From Mesobacillus subterraneus (lineage in GTDB: Bacteria > Bacillota > Bacilli > Bacillales > Cytobacillaceae), in assembly GCF_003937825.1 (NCBI RefSeq), contig NZ_RSFW01000013.1, positions 62,001 through 126,000 of the forward strand: a stretch of 64,000 bases of DNA, written 5' to 3'. Below, piece after piece: positions 44,561 to 54,235 of the stretch (within the stretch, counting starts at the first letter, position 1; each line of letters opens with the position of its first letter). The translations under genes were made by a program, and so were the position numbers. Under the pieces are notes generated by a model. The model was not told where the DNA came from. It worked only from the letters and a program-made list of their open reading frames with translations, and did not search any database.

Positions 44561-46051
44561 TCAAAATCTAAATTCTACTAATTTTTTTCTCTTTTCATCC
44601 AATGTCTGAACGACTTCTGAATAATCTTCTAAATCTTTACCGAGTTTTTCTTTCCGATCCAAGGTCATTCTTGTGACTTCTTTTGGACTTGGGCCGCCCT
44701 GGATGTTCCGGATTTCGATGAAGTATTCGGGTGAGATGATTTTTTGCCATTCTGCTTCTGTTAAAGAAACATCCACAAATTCTTTAATGACTGTATTTAT
44801 ATCGTCAACGTTCCACTCGTACAGTTCTCTTGCTTCCTTAACGGTCTGCTTGGAGATATGGCTGGCGATGGAGTGTGCTTTCCTGAATGGCACTCCATAA
44901 TCGCGGGCAAGCGTATCAGCAAGCTCTGTAATCGTGATGCTTGATTTCTTCGCCATTTCCTTCGTATGATCTCCGTTCACCTTCAATGTCGCAATTACGG
45001 CATACATCAGCTTCCATACTCTGTTCGCATTGTTAAATGCTCGGTACAAGTGAGGCTGCAGATCGTCTTCTGTATCAACGATATCGCCGAAAGGTGTATT
45101 GTGCACCATATTAAAAGCAGCCAGCGCATCACCATATGCGCTGCTTGCAATTGAACGCGAATGTTCAATCGACACCGGGTTCCGCTTTTGAGGCATGATG
45201 CTGCTGCACTGGACATACGGATCGGCCACATAAAACGAACCAAATTCCCTTGTGACATGCTGCAGGAAATCCTGGATCCATCTGCCGGTATTGACCATAC
45301 TTGTCATCAAAGCAGACGCCGTCTCAAGCAGATAATCCCCACCGCCAATAGAATCATAGGAATTCTCGACAATCCGATCAAAGCCAAGCAACTCACAAGT
45401 CCTCTCGCGGCTGATCGGGAAGCCTGTCGTTGTCAAAGCGGCCGCTCCAAGCGAAGACTGATTCACCGTCCGGTAGGCGGACCATAAACGCTGAATATCC
45501 CGAGCCAAAACGTCATAAATCGCAAGGAAATAATGGCCGAGTGTAGTCGGCTGCGCAGGCTGAGTATGCGTGTAGCCGGTTATGATCGTGTCTGTATGGC
45601 GTTCAGCCTGCTCAAGCAAAGTCTCGCTTAGCTGATAGGCGCTCCCGAGCAAGTTAACGAGATGCTCACGCAATACCAAACGATACATTGCTACACCCAT
45701 ATCATTACGGCTGCGGCCAATATGGATTTTGCCAGCGAGCTCTGCTCCAATTTCCTCGCCAATTTGCGCTTCCATCATGAAAAACAAGTCCTCAAATTGC
45801 GGCTGATAGCTTAACAGCCCCACATCCGTCTGCGCGACCTTATTGATTCCTTCAAGCATCACTTTCGCTTCAGCCTCTTCTATGATTCCTTGCTCAGCCA
45901 GCATAATCACATGCGCCCGGTGGATATCAAACATGACATGGAACAAGTAATCTCGCTGGTCGTTGAAGACGGGCATCAACAGCTCTTCCACGTATGTTTT
46001 CCCGGGGAAAGCAGCCCCTTCATTTTTAATAAACTCTTCAAGCTTGTTCAT
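44561..46051 (-). CDS. ArgH-like C-N lyase of the fumarase/aspartase superfamily
   Basis: Protein of 496 residues with all superfamily signatures: IHIGRSRNDMG, GYTHTQPAQPTT (catalytic His) and SSIMPQKRNPVSIEH (the catalytic Ser loop). It is longer than true argininosuccinate lyase (about 460) and differs in the loop (RNPVSIEHSR instead of KNPDSLEL). No arginine gene is near; it instead ends an operon with a Fe3+-type ABC importer. It probably eliminates fumarate or an analogue from an imported N-substituted amino acid, as EDDS lyase does for a chelator. The substrate is inferred only in class. Confidence 0.8.
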   Translation of the reverse strand: MNKLEEFIKNEGAAFPGKTYVEELLMPVFNDQRDYLFHVMFDIHRAHVIMLAEQGIIEEAEAKVMLEGINKVAQTDVGLLSYQPQFEDLFFMMEAQIGEEIGAELAGKIHIGRSRNDMGVAMYRLVLREHLVNLLGSAYQLSETLLEQAERHTDTIITGYTHTQPAQPTTLGHYFLAIYDVLARDIQRLWSAYRTVNQSSLGAAALTTTGFPISRERTCELLGFDRIVENSYDSIGGGDYLLETASALMTSMVNTGRWIQDFLQHVTREFGSFYVADPYVQCSSIMPQKRNPVSIEHSRSIASSAYGDALAAFNMVHNTPFGDIVDTEDDLQPHLYRAFNNANRVWKLMYAVIATLKVNGDHTKEMAKKSSITITELADTLARDYGVPFRKAHSIASHISKQTVKEARELYEWNVDDINTVIKEFVDVSLTEAEWQKIISPEYFIEIRNIQGGPSPKEVTRMTLDRKEKLGKDLEDYSEVVQTLDEKRKKLVEFRF

Positions 46052-46091
46052 ATTTTCATCTCCGATTCTATGACTATGCTTTTTTGTACCA

Positions 46092-47783
46092 TTATGATAA
46101 AGACTGTTCTGCCTTCACCCCGAAGAACCTGTTCGAGATCAGAAGGACAACCGCAATCAAGGTTATCTGGATCATTCCATACGCAGCTGCCTGCCCCATA
46201 TTGAACATCCGCAGCTGGTTCATGATTTCAATCGAAATCGGGCGGTTCGAAATTGTATAAAGCAATACCGATGTTGGGAATTCACCGACAGATTCAACAA
46301 ATGCAAGCAATGTCCCGGAGAGGACACCCGGCATAATGATTGGCAAAATGACTTTCCTGAATGTATAGAACCACTTTGCCCCCAGGCTCCTAGAGGCCTC
46401 CTCAATCGAATCATCGAGCTGCTCGAGCACCGCATTGGTCGAACGGACCACAAGAGGAATATGCCTGATAAAATAAGCAAGCGGCAAAATCCAGAACGTG
46501 CCGACAAGTATATTTCCGAACGAAAAGATATTCGGCTCATTAAAAGCAAAGATCAAGTTCATCCCGATAACAGTTGCCGGCAATGCCCATGGAATCATTA
46601 CGAGAATATCGACGAAGCTTTTGCCGACAAACTTCCTCTTAACAAGCACATAGGATGCCAGCACACCGAATACGAGATTCCCTGCCGTAGCGATGAACGA
46701 CAGAATCAAGCTGTTTTTCAAAGGCTTGAAGATATTCGGGTCCTGCAGCAGCAATCGGTAGTTTTCGAAATTGAAAACTGAAGGATATGTCTGCCATGTC
46801 CAGGTCCCATCCGGCACGAGCGACAATAGTAAAATAGTGAAATGCGGCAATAGCAGAATGATGACGCCTATCACACCAGTTGCCACCATCGTCCACTTCA
46901 GCAGCGGATTATTGACCTCGCTGCGATGAGCCCCAATCCCCTTAGATGCCATCCTGTAGTCCTTCCGGTTCTGATACCAGCGCATGAACAACAGGAACGA
47001 GATCGAAACAATCGACAGAATGACCGATTGAGTCGCTGCTACCTCCATATCTCCATTAATCTTGGAAAAATAGATTTGCAGACTCAGGACCCGAAACCCG
47101 CCGGCCAGCAGGAATGGTGCACTGAAGGAAGCCATCGAGATCATAAACACCAATAACGAAGCAGCAACTATGGCCGGAGTCAGCAACGGGAATGTCACCT
47201 TCCAGAACACCTGAAAACGGCTTGCTCCGAGGTTATACGCAGACTCCTCAAGCGATGGATCAATTTTATTGATCGCCGAGGAAACCGTCATGTAAAAATA
47301 AACATACATCGTATAGGCGTGGACGATCAGGATTCCTGATACGCCGCCAATTTTAAAAGGAACCTCATCCAATCCGAATAAATCCTTAATTGCGTTCGGG
47401 ACGAGGCCAGTTTCCCCATAAAGAAACATGAATGCCATAACCCCTACTAATGAAGGCAAAACAATCGGCATGATCGCAGCGGTTGCGAAAAAACCTCTGC
47501 CCGGAAAGTCAAATCGATTAAAAATAAAAGCAAGCGGTATCCCTATCGCTGCACTGACCAAAACGCTGAGCACCGAGATGTAAACGGAGTTCCACAGCGC
47601 CTGCAGGTTAGTCTTCGATTCCTGTGTGAAAAAGTCCTGATAATTCCCGAACGTCAATCCTCCATCTTTATGAAAGCTTTCAAGAATCGTACGAACAGAA
47701 GGATAGAGAACATAGGCAATCAAAACAAGCAACACTGGAATGAGCAAATATAACGTCAGCCTGTTATCACGGTTCTTCATCAT
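46092..47783 (-). CDS. Fe3+-type ABC transporter permease, two fused domains
   Basis: Membrane subunit of 563 residues with two BPD_transp domains in one chain (about 60-270 and 350-555), the FbpB pattern. EAA loops: LEESAYNLGASRFQVFWKVTFPL and IEEASRSLGAKWFYTFRKVILP. It overlaps the ATPase gene by 4 bp. Such importers carry ferric iron, but relatives carry 2-aminoethylphosphonate, sugar phosphates or polyamines. Confidence 0.93.
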   Translation of the reverse strand: MMKNRDNRLTLYLLIPVLLVLIAYVLYPSVRTILESFHKDGGLTFGNYQDFFTQESKTNLQALWNSVYISVLSVLVSAAIGIPLAFIFNRFDFPGRGFFATAAIMPIVLPSLVGVMAFMFLYGETGLVPNAIKDLFGLDEVPFKIGGVSGILIVHAYTMYVYFYMTVSSAINKIDPSLEESAYNLGASRFQVFWKVTFPLLTPAIVAASLLVFMISMASFSAPFLLAGGFRVLSLQIYFSKINGDMEVAATQSVILSIVSISFLLFMRWYQNRKDYRMASKGIGAHRSEVNNPLLKWTMVATGVIGVIILLLPHFTILLLSLVPDGTWTWQTYPSVFNFENYRLLLQDPNIFKPLKNSLILSFIATAGNLVFGVLASYVLVKRKFVGKSFVDILVMIPWALPATVIGMNLIFAFNEPNIFSFGNILVGTFWILPLAYFIRHIPLVVRSTNAVLEQLDDSIEEASRSLGAKWFYTFRKVILPIIMPGVLSGTLLAFVESVGEFPTSVLLYTISNRPISIEIMNQLRMFNMGQAAAYGMIQITLIAVVLLISNRFFGVKAEQSLS

Positions 47784-48886
47784 GACGCATCACCGCTCAG
47801 CATCGGAATCAGTCTGATTTGGTCCTCAGGCATCTCGACCCATACATCAGCTCCCGGTTTCAGGTTTGCCGACACATGGTTCAGCAAATTCACCTCAAGC
47901 AGCAGACCATTGACCCGCACTTTGACAAGGATGATTGTGCCAAAAAACTGCACATCTTCAACCTTCCCTTTAAAAACATTTGGACGGTCAGCTTTTTCCG
48001 TAAGGATCCTTATTGATTCAGGGCGAATAGACAGCGCCAATTCACCTTCTTGAGCACTCTGACTAAAATTAAACGGAGTATTATGTACAACAAATTTATT
48101 CATATCTGGATTCTCAATCGCAGAAACGGTAATCCGGCTTTCATCAAGCTGATCCACTTTTACAGGCAAAAGATTGATCTCGCCTATAAAACTAGCAACG
48201 AAATCATTTGCAGGCTCATTGTAAATCTCGGATGGAGTCCCAACCTGGTGACAGACACCAAAGTTGAAAACAGCGATCCGGTCACTCATCGACAGTGCTT
48301 CTGCCTGGTCGTGGGTAACATATATCGTGGTAATCTTGTATTCCTTTTGCAGTCTGAGAATTTCGCTCCGCATTTCGTCACGAAGCTTTGCATCGAGGTT
48401 ACTCAATGGCTCATCCAGCAAAAGGATTTCTGGTTCAATCACCAATGCCCTTGCAAGAGCAACCCTCTGCTGCTGTCCTCCACTCAACTGGCTCACCTGA
48501 CGATCGGCGTACTGTTCAAGCCTTACCTTGCGAAGCACATCATGCACCCGCGTTTTTACTTCTTTGGAGCCAATCTTTCTGACCCTCAATCCAAAGGCTA
48601 CATTTTCAAAGACCGTCATATGAGGAAAAAGGGCATAGTTTTGGAAAACCATGCCCGTATTTCTTTTTTCTGGAGGTACACGCGTCATATCTTTATCGCC
48701 AAATCGGACCATACCCTTGGTAGGATAGTAAAATCCCGCAATCATCCTTAGAGTCGTTGTCTTGCCGCAGCCACTTGGCCCGAGGAAAGTGAAGAACTCG
48801 CCGTCCTTGATTTCCAGGTTCAAATGATCGACCGCAATTACTTTACCGAAGGCTTTTTGGACATTTTCTATTTTTATCGACGCCAT
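47780..48886 (-). CDS. ABC transporter ATPase (FbpC/PotA type)
   Basis: ATP-binding subunit of 368 residues. Walker A GPSGCGKTT, signature LSGGQQQRVALARAL, Walker B EILLLDEPLSNLD, switch His in VTHDQAE, and a C-terminal TOBE domain from about residue 275. ATG 48886 is chosen with AGGAAG 8 bp upstream over a GTG three codons earlier. It follows the binding protein by 12 bp. Confidence 0.95.
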   Translation of the reverse strand: MASIKIENVQKAFGKVIAVDHLNLEIKDGEFFTFLGPSGCGKTTTLRMIAGFYYPTKGMVRFGDKDMTRVPPEKRNTGMVFQNYALFPHMTVFENVAFGLRVRKIGSKEVKTRVHDVLRKVRLEQYADRQVSQLSGGQQQRVALARALVIEPEILLLDEPLSNLDAKLRDEMRSEILRLQKEYKITTIYVTHDQAEALSMSDRIAVFNFGVCHQVGTPSEIYNEPANDFVASFIGEINLLPVKVDQLDESRITVSAIENPDMNKFVVHNTPFNFSQSAQEGELALSIRPESIRILTEKADRPNVFKGKVEDVQFFGTIILVKVRVNGLLLEVNLLNHVSANLKPGADVWVEMPEDQIRLIPMLSGDAS

Positions 48887-48898
48887 ACCACACACTTC

Positions 48899-49984
48899 CT
48901 ATTCTTTGATTTCTTTATCTCCACTCTTAATGTTTTCATCCCAATACTTCATCCACGCATCGCTGTTGTCCTGGAACACTTTCCAGTCAATATCCATCGC
49001 CTTGATTTCTGTATCCGTGATCCACTTAGGAAGATCCGTTACATCATCTCTCGTAGGGATGCGGTAGTATTTTTCCGCTAAAAGCTTTGCAGCTTCAGGC
49101 GTATTCACGAACTCATAAAATGCTTCGGCAGCTTTCTGGTTCGGACCATTTTTCACGATCGCAATTCCCTCAGTCAATACAGGCGTGCCGCTTTCAGGAA
49201 CAATGAATTCAAATGGATAGTTCTTGTTTTCCTTCAGCATGACGACATCCGGCATTGCCCAAACAGATACTGAACCTTCACCCTTGGCAACCTTGTTGTA
49301 CATCATTTCAGGGTTTGCGGAGTATTCCTTCGTGTTTGCATCAAGCTTTTCGAGCCATTCATATCCTTTCGCCGGGTCATTGCTGTCTTTGAAATCGCGG
49401 TAAATCATCGCGGAGAAGATGGTTCTCATTGTTCCGGAAGCGAGTGGATAACGGATGATGATTTCATCCTTCCATTTAGGATCAAGCAATTCATCCCAAT
49501 CCTTTGGCGCTTCTTCCTTTGTCAGCTCTTTGCTGTTGTACATAATGACTTCAGGTGTCTGGCTTGTTCCTGACCAGTGCCATTCTGCCTCATGGAATCC
49601 ATCAGCCAGGGCTCCAGAGTAGGAAGGCTCATATGGCTGTAAAAGTCCTTCATCCTTAGCCTGGTCAAACATGACAGATGGTGCTCCCCACCAAACATCT
49701 GCCTGCGGGTTGTTCTTTTCCGAACGGACACGGTCCAGGACTTCCTGGGAGCCCATATCAAGCCATTCAACATCCACATCATATTCAGCTTCGAACTGTT
49801 TCTCAAATTCTGATAAAATATCTTTACCATGCGGAGAATAGATGACCACTTTTCCTGTTAGATCACTATCCTTTTTGTCCCCTGCCGGTTTGCTGGAGCC
49901 TTCTTCAGAGCTGCAAGCTGCCAGCAATAAGGATGCAGATAAAGTTAGTGCAGTGATAATCAAAACTTTTTTCTTGTGTTTCAT
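48899..49984 (-). CDS. ABC transporter binding lipoprotein (Fe3+/AfuA class)
   Basis: Extracellular binding lipoprotein of 361 residues, lipobox LAAC. The fold is that of bacterial transferrin-like proteins (KVVIYSPHGKDILSEF, DVWWGAPSVMFDQA, PASGTMRTIFSA). The paired tyrosines that bind iron in FbpA (YY near the C-terminal third) show only as KYYRIP, so the ligand may not be free Fe3+. GGGGGA precedes the ATG. Confidence 0.9.
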   Translation of the reverse strand: MKHKKKVLIITALTLSASLLLAACSSEEGSSKPAGDKKDSDLTGKVVIYSPHGKDILSEFEKQFEAEYDVDVEWLDMGSQEVLDRVRSEKNNPQADVWWGAPSVMFDQAKDEGLLQPYEPSYSGALADGFHEAEWHWSGTSQTPEVIMYNSKELTKEEAPKDWDELLDPKWKDEIIIRYPLASGTMRTIFSAMIYRDFKDSNDPAKGYEWLEKLDANTKEYSANPEMMYNKVAKGEGSVSVWAMPDVVMLKENKNYPFEFIVPESGTPVLTEGIAIVKNGPNQKAAEAFYEFVNTPEAAKLLAEKYYRIPTRDDVTDLPKWITDTEIKAMDIDWKVFQDNSDAWMKYWDENIKSGDKEIKE

Positions 49985-49999
49985 GGAAATTCCCCCTCG

Positions 50000-51211
50000 T
50001 TAATGGTATTTAATCAAACTTTCATGCTCCCTCATGAATAGCGATACTGCACCAAGAACCCCTGCATTATCACCCAGTTGGGAAGTTTTCAGCTGGACTG
50101 AACTAGGAAGATACTGATTTACAATCTCCTGCAGCTTCGGCAAGATGAATTCGGATGATTTTAAAACACCACCTCCTAAAATGACAACCTCTGGATTTAG
50201 CAAACTAGCAGCATTCACAATTCCATAAGCTAAATGCTCGATCGCTTCCTCAATGACTTTCAGGGCAATCTCGTCACCTGTCTTCGCTAGTTTGAATGCC
50301 GTTTCCCCAGCCAATTCAGATGCAAGTGCCTGCTGGTGCAAAGGATGTTCCGGCTCCTTCTGGATGCATTTCGTCAGCCTGTCTCCAATCGATTTCCCGC
50401 CTGCCACACTTTCAAGGTAGCCGTAACGATGGAAAATCGGCTTGAACTCATTCTTCATATGATTCTTGTCGGTGACCATGTAGCCAATCTCCCCAGCCGC
50501 ACTGGATGAACCTCGATACAGCTGGTTGTTGATGATAATGCCGCTGCCGATTCCTGTGCCAACTGCGATGAACAATACATTTTGTTTTTCGCGTGCATTC
50601 CCAAGCCACTGTTCTCCAAGTGCGGCCACGTTGACATCATTGTCCACATGGACCGGGAACGGAATATGCCGCTCCGCTTCTTTGATAAAAGGATATCGAA
50701 CCCAATTCAAGCTTGGCGCCTCGACGACGATTCCGGTTGTTGTTTCTGTAATCCCCGGTACCCCAGCGCCCATTCCCAAGATTTTCTCGACTTCAAGTCC
50801 TTCTGTTTTTACCATGTAGTCAATTTCTTTTGCAATCTGCTTCAGCAGCCCTGATTCAAGGTACTGGCAAGTGTTAAAACTTCTGTTTGCGATAATGTTC
50901 CCATTCAAATCGCAAATAACAGTCTTCACCTTCGTCCCGCCAATATCCGTCCCGATTATGTAAGCCGCCTTTTCATTGAAGTATAGCTGGATCGGCCTTC
51001 TGCCACCTTGTGATGTCGATTCGCCAATCCCTTTTTCAAAGATCCATCTTTCCTGAATCAATTCATCGACCAATAATGAAACCGTTGGTTTGCTGATATT
51101 GATTTTCGCTGCAATTTCAGCCCTTGAGATCGGTGAATTTCCCTGGATGCACTGAAGCACTCTTTTTTTATTGAGTGATTTCAGCTGCACAGTTGTTCCA
51201 CTTACGTTCAT
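50000..51211 (-). CDS. ROK-family transcriptional repressor
   Basis: XylR/NagC-type regulator of 403 residues. The N-terminal winged helix (NKKRVLQCIQGNSPISRAEIAAKI, then SKPTVSLLVDELI) precedes a sugar-kinase-like ROK domain with GTDIGGTKVKTVI, VDNDVNVAALGEQW, GTGIGSGIIINNQLYRG and EIGYMV; zinc-site cysteines of catalytic ROK kinases are mostly absent, fitting a regulator. First gene of its operon and divergent from the PIG-L gene. Operator-like palindromes lie on both sides of the divergent region. Confidence 0.9.
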   Translation of the reverse strand: MNVSGTTVQLKSLNKKRVLQCIQGNSPISRAEIAAKINISKPTVSLLVDELIQERWIFEKGIGESTSQGGRRPIQLYFNEKAAYIIGTDIGGTKVKTVICDLNGNIIANRSFNTCQYLESGLLKQIAKEIDYMVKTEGLEVEKILGMGAGVPGITETTTGIVVEAPSLNWVRYPFIKEAERHIPFPVHVDNDVNVAALGEQWLGNAREKQNVLFIAVGTGIGSGIIINNQLYRGSSSAAGEIGYMVTDKNHMKNEFKPIFHRYGYLESVAGGKSIGDRLTKCIQKEPEHPLHQQALASELAGETAFKLAKTGDEIALKVIEEAIEHLAYGIVNAASLLNPEVVILGGGVLKSSEFILPKLQEIVNQYLPSSVQLKTSQLGDNAGVLGAVSLFMREHESLIKYH

Positions 51212-51237
51212 AACATCACGGCCTTAATTTCTTTTTG

Positions 51238-51254
51238 GTTAGTAAGATTTACTA
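51238..51254. promoter_or_regulatory. ROK-type operator, regulator side
   Basis: TTAGTAA-gat-TTACTAA palindrome 27 bp upstream of the ROK gene start, half-site similar to XylR boxes. Confidence 0.5.
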
Positions 51255-51277
51255 ATTAACTAGAAATATACATTAAT

Positions 51278-51291
51278 TTGGAAACGTTTAC
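51278..51291. promoter_or_regulatory. Catabolite response element (cre)
   Basis: TGGAAACGTTTACA matches TGNAARCGNWWWCA at every position. It lies 67 bp upstream of the ROK gene, suggesting CcpA control of the import operon. The remaining stretch 51292-51516 is AT-rich with no gene. Confidence 0.65.
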
Positions 51292-51516
51292 AACCGTAAA
51301 GTTCAGAAAATTTTAAATCCTGTCTCTTAAACGTATATTTTACAAAAGTGGGATTTATTCTGGATCTTCCCTTCCCTATTTTTATAAATTATCCAGTTAG
51401 TTCCATTTACCCAAACTGTTTATAGATAGAAATTCTCATTTTTAATTTTCTGATAATTTATGAATTTACAATATTATCTAACTATGTTTACCTTTTAGTT
51501 AGGTGTTACATCTGTT

Positions 51517-51539
51517 GTTAGTTAGGCAGATTAACTAAC
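51517..51539. promoter_or_regulatory. ROK-type operator, PIG-L side
   Basis: GTTAGTTA-N7-TAACTAAC palindrome 73 bp upstream of the PIG-L gene. Together with the site at 51238 it suggests that the ROK protein controls both directions. Confidence 0.55.
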
Positions 51540-51612
51540 CTACGATTACATAAAAGAGGAAGGAGTGTTCAGGATTTCTTTTTCAAACCACAAAATGAAA
51601 GGGGTTACAAAA

Positions 51613-54123
51613 ATGCGAAAGTTTATCATGAGTATGCTTTCTTTGCTCCTCATCGTATCCATGGTGCCTTTAAGCGGAACAGCTGTCGAATCCCAGGAGC
51701 ATGATGTTGACCTTTGGAACGAAATAAAGCCACTTGATACAACTGTTACCTTCTTGAATACCGGTGCCCATCCAGATGATGAGCGCAGTGACTTTTTAGC
51801 GTACCTATCAAGAGGACTCGGTGTAAAAACGGCCAGCATGATCGCCAACCGCGGTGAGGGCGGCCAAAATGAAATTGGCAATGAATTGGGGAACGCACTC
51901 GGGATCATCCGTTCCCGCGAAATGATTGAAGCTTCTAAAATCACCGGCGTTACTGCTTATCATTTGAGCGACACAACATCCGATGCCATCTACGACTTCG
52001 GTTTTTCAAAAAGCCCTGTTGAAACATTGGAAAAGTGGGATGAAGATGTCACGTATGAGCGTTTAATCCGGTTTATCCGCACATACCAGCCGGATATCGT
52101 CATGCCATCCTTCAGAGATACCCCAACACAGCATGGACATCATCGCGCAATGGCCATCCTGAGTGAAAAAGCTTTTAAAGACGCAGCGAACCCTTCCGTT
52201 TATCCAGAACAGTTAACAGAAGGCTTGTCGGTATGGCAGACTAAAAAGTTCTTCCTCCCTGCTGCTTCACCAGCTACTGCCACAACTTCTATTGAAATCG
52301 GTATGTACGACCCGATCTACCAGATGTCCTATCCACAGCTGGGAGAAGAATCCCGCTACATGCACAAAAGCCAGGGAATGGGAAATGACATTCCTGTCGC
52401 ACCACGACAAACTCATCTAGAACTGCTTTTCAGCAATGTTGACACAAACGGCAGCAATGAACTTTTCGCAGGCATACCTTATGACTTTGCAGAATGGGCA
52501 AAAACGCTGCCGAAAAACGCGAATGGATTGTCCGTCCAGTATACGAATTTCCAGAAACAGCTTGAGTCGATCATTGCTTCCTATCCTGACAGAGGAGCAG
52601 TCTTCACTCAAACACAAAAAGCCTTAAAAGATGTCCACCGTCTAGAAAAGATGACAGAAAAAGCGAAGCTTGATGACGAGCTTAAATCTGATTTACTTAA
52701 CAAGCTAAGCCTGAAAGCAGATCAGCTTCAGGAGGCAAGCTTTGTTTCTTCCAGCCTTGATGTAAAAGCAGAAGCTCCATCTACTGTGGTTACAAAGGGC
52801 GAAGACACAACAGTAACGGTTACCTTGCAAAATAATGGAGAACATGAATTGGAGCATACAGCAGTTGAATTATTGGCTCCGGAAGGCTGGAGCGTTGCTT
52901 CCAGCGGGAAGGTAAAATCATTGGCGCCAGGCGAAACAGCTACCCTTTCTTTTGACGTTTCCGTCCCGGAAGATGCTGAGTTCTTCCACGCATACCAGGA
53001 GCCAGTTTTACAGGCTAAAGTCTCTTATAAGAACGATGGCGCTGAGGTTGAACAAGTGAAGCAACTGGAAGGTACCATCGCAGTTCTGCCAGATGCTGCA
53101 GTGACTTTGAATCCAGAGGACATCATCGTCAATACAGCAAATGTCCAAAGTGAAATCCCGGTGAAGGTAAAAGTAAAGAACTATTTTAACGGAGCTTCCC
53201 AGGCTGCTGTTTCCTTGAAAGCACCCGCAGGCTGGGTAGTGGAACCGGAATCAGCAAGTGTTGATTTCAGCGCCCAATTTGAGGAAAAAGAAGTCGCGTT
53301 TACCCTTTCACCGCCGGAAAGCATTCAAACAGGAGATTTCAAGGTTGATGCAGAAGTTTCTGTGAATGGCGAAACATTCAAATCAACAGTCCAGGAGATC
53401 AAGTATGACCATATCGGAACGTTCTATTATCAGTATCCTGCCCAGGTGAATGGCGTAGCATTTGAACTGCTGACAAACGATGATTTGAAGGTCGGTTATA
53501 TCGACAGCGGCTTCGATCTCGTGGCTGATTATTTATCGAATGCAGGCTTGGATATCACGAAATTGACCGAATCCGATATCGCGACGAGCGATTTAAGCCA
53601 GTACGACACAATCGTAGTCGGGATCCGCGCTTACTTATCAAGGGCTGACCTGCTTGTAAACAATGCCCGCCTGCTTAAATACGTAGAAGATGGCGGACAC
53701 TTAGTCGTCCAATACCACAAGCCGGATGATAAATGGAACAAAGATACAACTGCACCTTATCCATTGACGATTGGAAATCCATCCATCGCCTGGCGGGTAA
53801 CCGATGAAAACGCAAAAGTGAACATCCTAAAGCCAGAATCACCGCTGTTCAACTATCCAAACAAAATCAATGACAGCGACTGGGACAACTGGATTCAGGA
53901 AAGAGGACTCTACTACCCTATGGCATGGGGACCACAATATGAAACATTCGTCAGCATGGCCGACCCAGGTGAAGACGCATTCGACGGCGGCATCCTGATG
54001 GCCAACTACGGCAAAGGAACCTACCTATATACAAACCTAGTATTCTACCGCCAAATCCAAGGCCAAGTACCAGGCGGATACCGAATCTTCACCAACTTGA
54101 TCAGCTACGGATCAGAGAACTAG
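51613..54123 (+). CDS. Large secreted PIG-L family deacetylase
   Basis: Exported protein of 836 residues. A signal peptide (to about 26) is followed by an LmbE/PIG-L deacetylase domain with the zinc motif GAHPDDERSDF and the second His pair in TQHGHHRAM. The rest holds two immunoglobulin-like NEW3 domains (about 400-490 and 505-590; APEGWSVASSG, APAGWVVEPES) and a C-terminal alpha/beta region resembling a ThuA or glutamine-amidotransferase-like fold (DTIVVGIRAYLSR). It likely removes acetyl groups from an extracellular amino-sugar glycan. ATG 51613 fits the signal peptide; ATG 51595 is possible. Confidence 0.88.
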   Translation: MRKFIMSMLSLLLIVSMVPLSGTAVESQEHDVDLWNEIKPLDTTVTFLNTGAHPDDERSDFLAYLSRGLGVKTASMIANRGEGGQNEIGNELGNALGIIRSREMIEASKITGVTAYHLSDTTSDAIYDFGFSKSPVETLEKWDEDVTYERLIRFIRTYQPDIVMPSFRDTPTQHGHHRAMAILSEKAFKDAANPSVYPEQLTEGLSVWQTKKFFLPAASPATATTSIEIGMYDPIYQMSYPQLGEESRYMHKSQGMGNDIPVAPRQTHLELLFSNVDTNGSNELFAGIPYDFAEWAKTLPKNANGLSVQYTNFQKQLESIIASYPDRGAVFTQTQKALKDVHRLEKMTEKAKLDDELKSDLLNKLSLKADQLQEASFVSSSLDVKAEAPSTVVTKGEDTTVTVTLQNNGEHELEHTAVELLAPEGWSVASSGKVKSLAPGETATLSFDVSVPEDAEFFHAYQEPVLQAKVSYKNDGAEVEQVKQLEGTIAVLPDAAVTLNPEDIIVNTANVQSEIPVKVKVKNYFNGASQAAVSLKAPAGWVVEPESASVDFSAQFEEKEVAFTLSPPESIQTGDFKVDAEVSVNGETFKSTVQEIKYDHIGTFYYQYPAQVNGVAFELLTNDDLKVGYIDSGFDLVADYLSNAGLDITKLTESDIATSDLSQYDTIVVGIRAYLSRADLLVNNARLLKYVEDGGHLVVQYHKPDDKWNKDTTAPYPLTIGNPSIAWRVTDENAKVNILKPESPLFNYPNKINDSDWDNWIQERGLYYPMAWGPQYETFVSMADPGEDAFDGGILMANYGKGTYLYTNLVFYRQIQGQVPGGYRIFTNLISYGSEN

Positions 54124-54127
54124 AAAA

Positions 54128-54233
54128 ACACAGGTAAAAACACGGGGACGGTTCTAGTGTTTCGCGAAACACTAGAACCGTCCCTACCTTTTTCCAAAAA
54201 CAGGAGAACCGTCCCTCTGTTTCCCTCTGTTTC
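54128..54233. repeat. Dispersed repeat, copy D (compound)
   Basis: An inverted repeat GGGGACGGTTCTAGTGTTT-cgcg-AAACACTAGAACCGTCCC, followed by CTTTTTCCAAAAACAGGA and GAACCGTCCCTCTGTTTC. The second part recurs at 55431-55474 and 56955-56991. It lies between the convergent PIG-L gene and the helical protein gene. Confidence 0.85.
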
Positions 54234-54235
54234 AA

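Noticed and set aside
44561-46051. Argininosuccinate lyase of arginine synthesis
   Set aside because: No argG or other arginine gene nearby, longer chain, altered catalytic-loop neighbours and an importer operon context.
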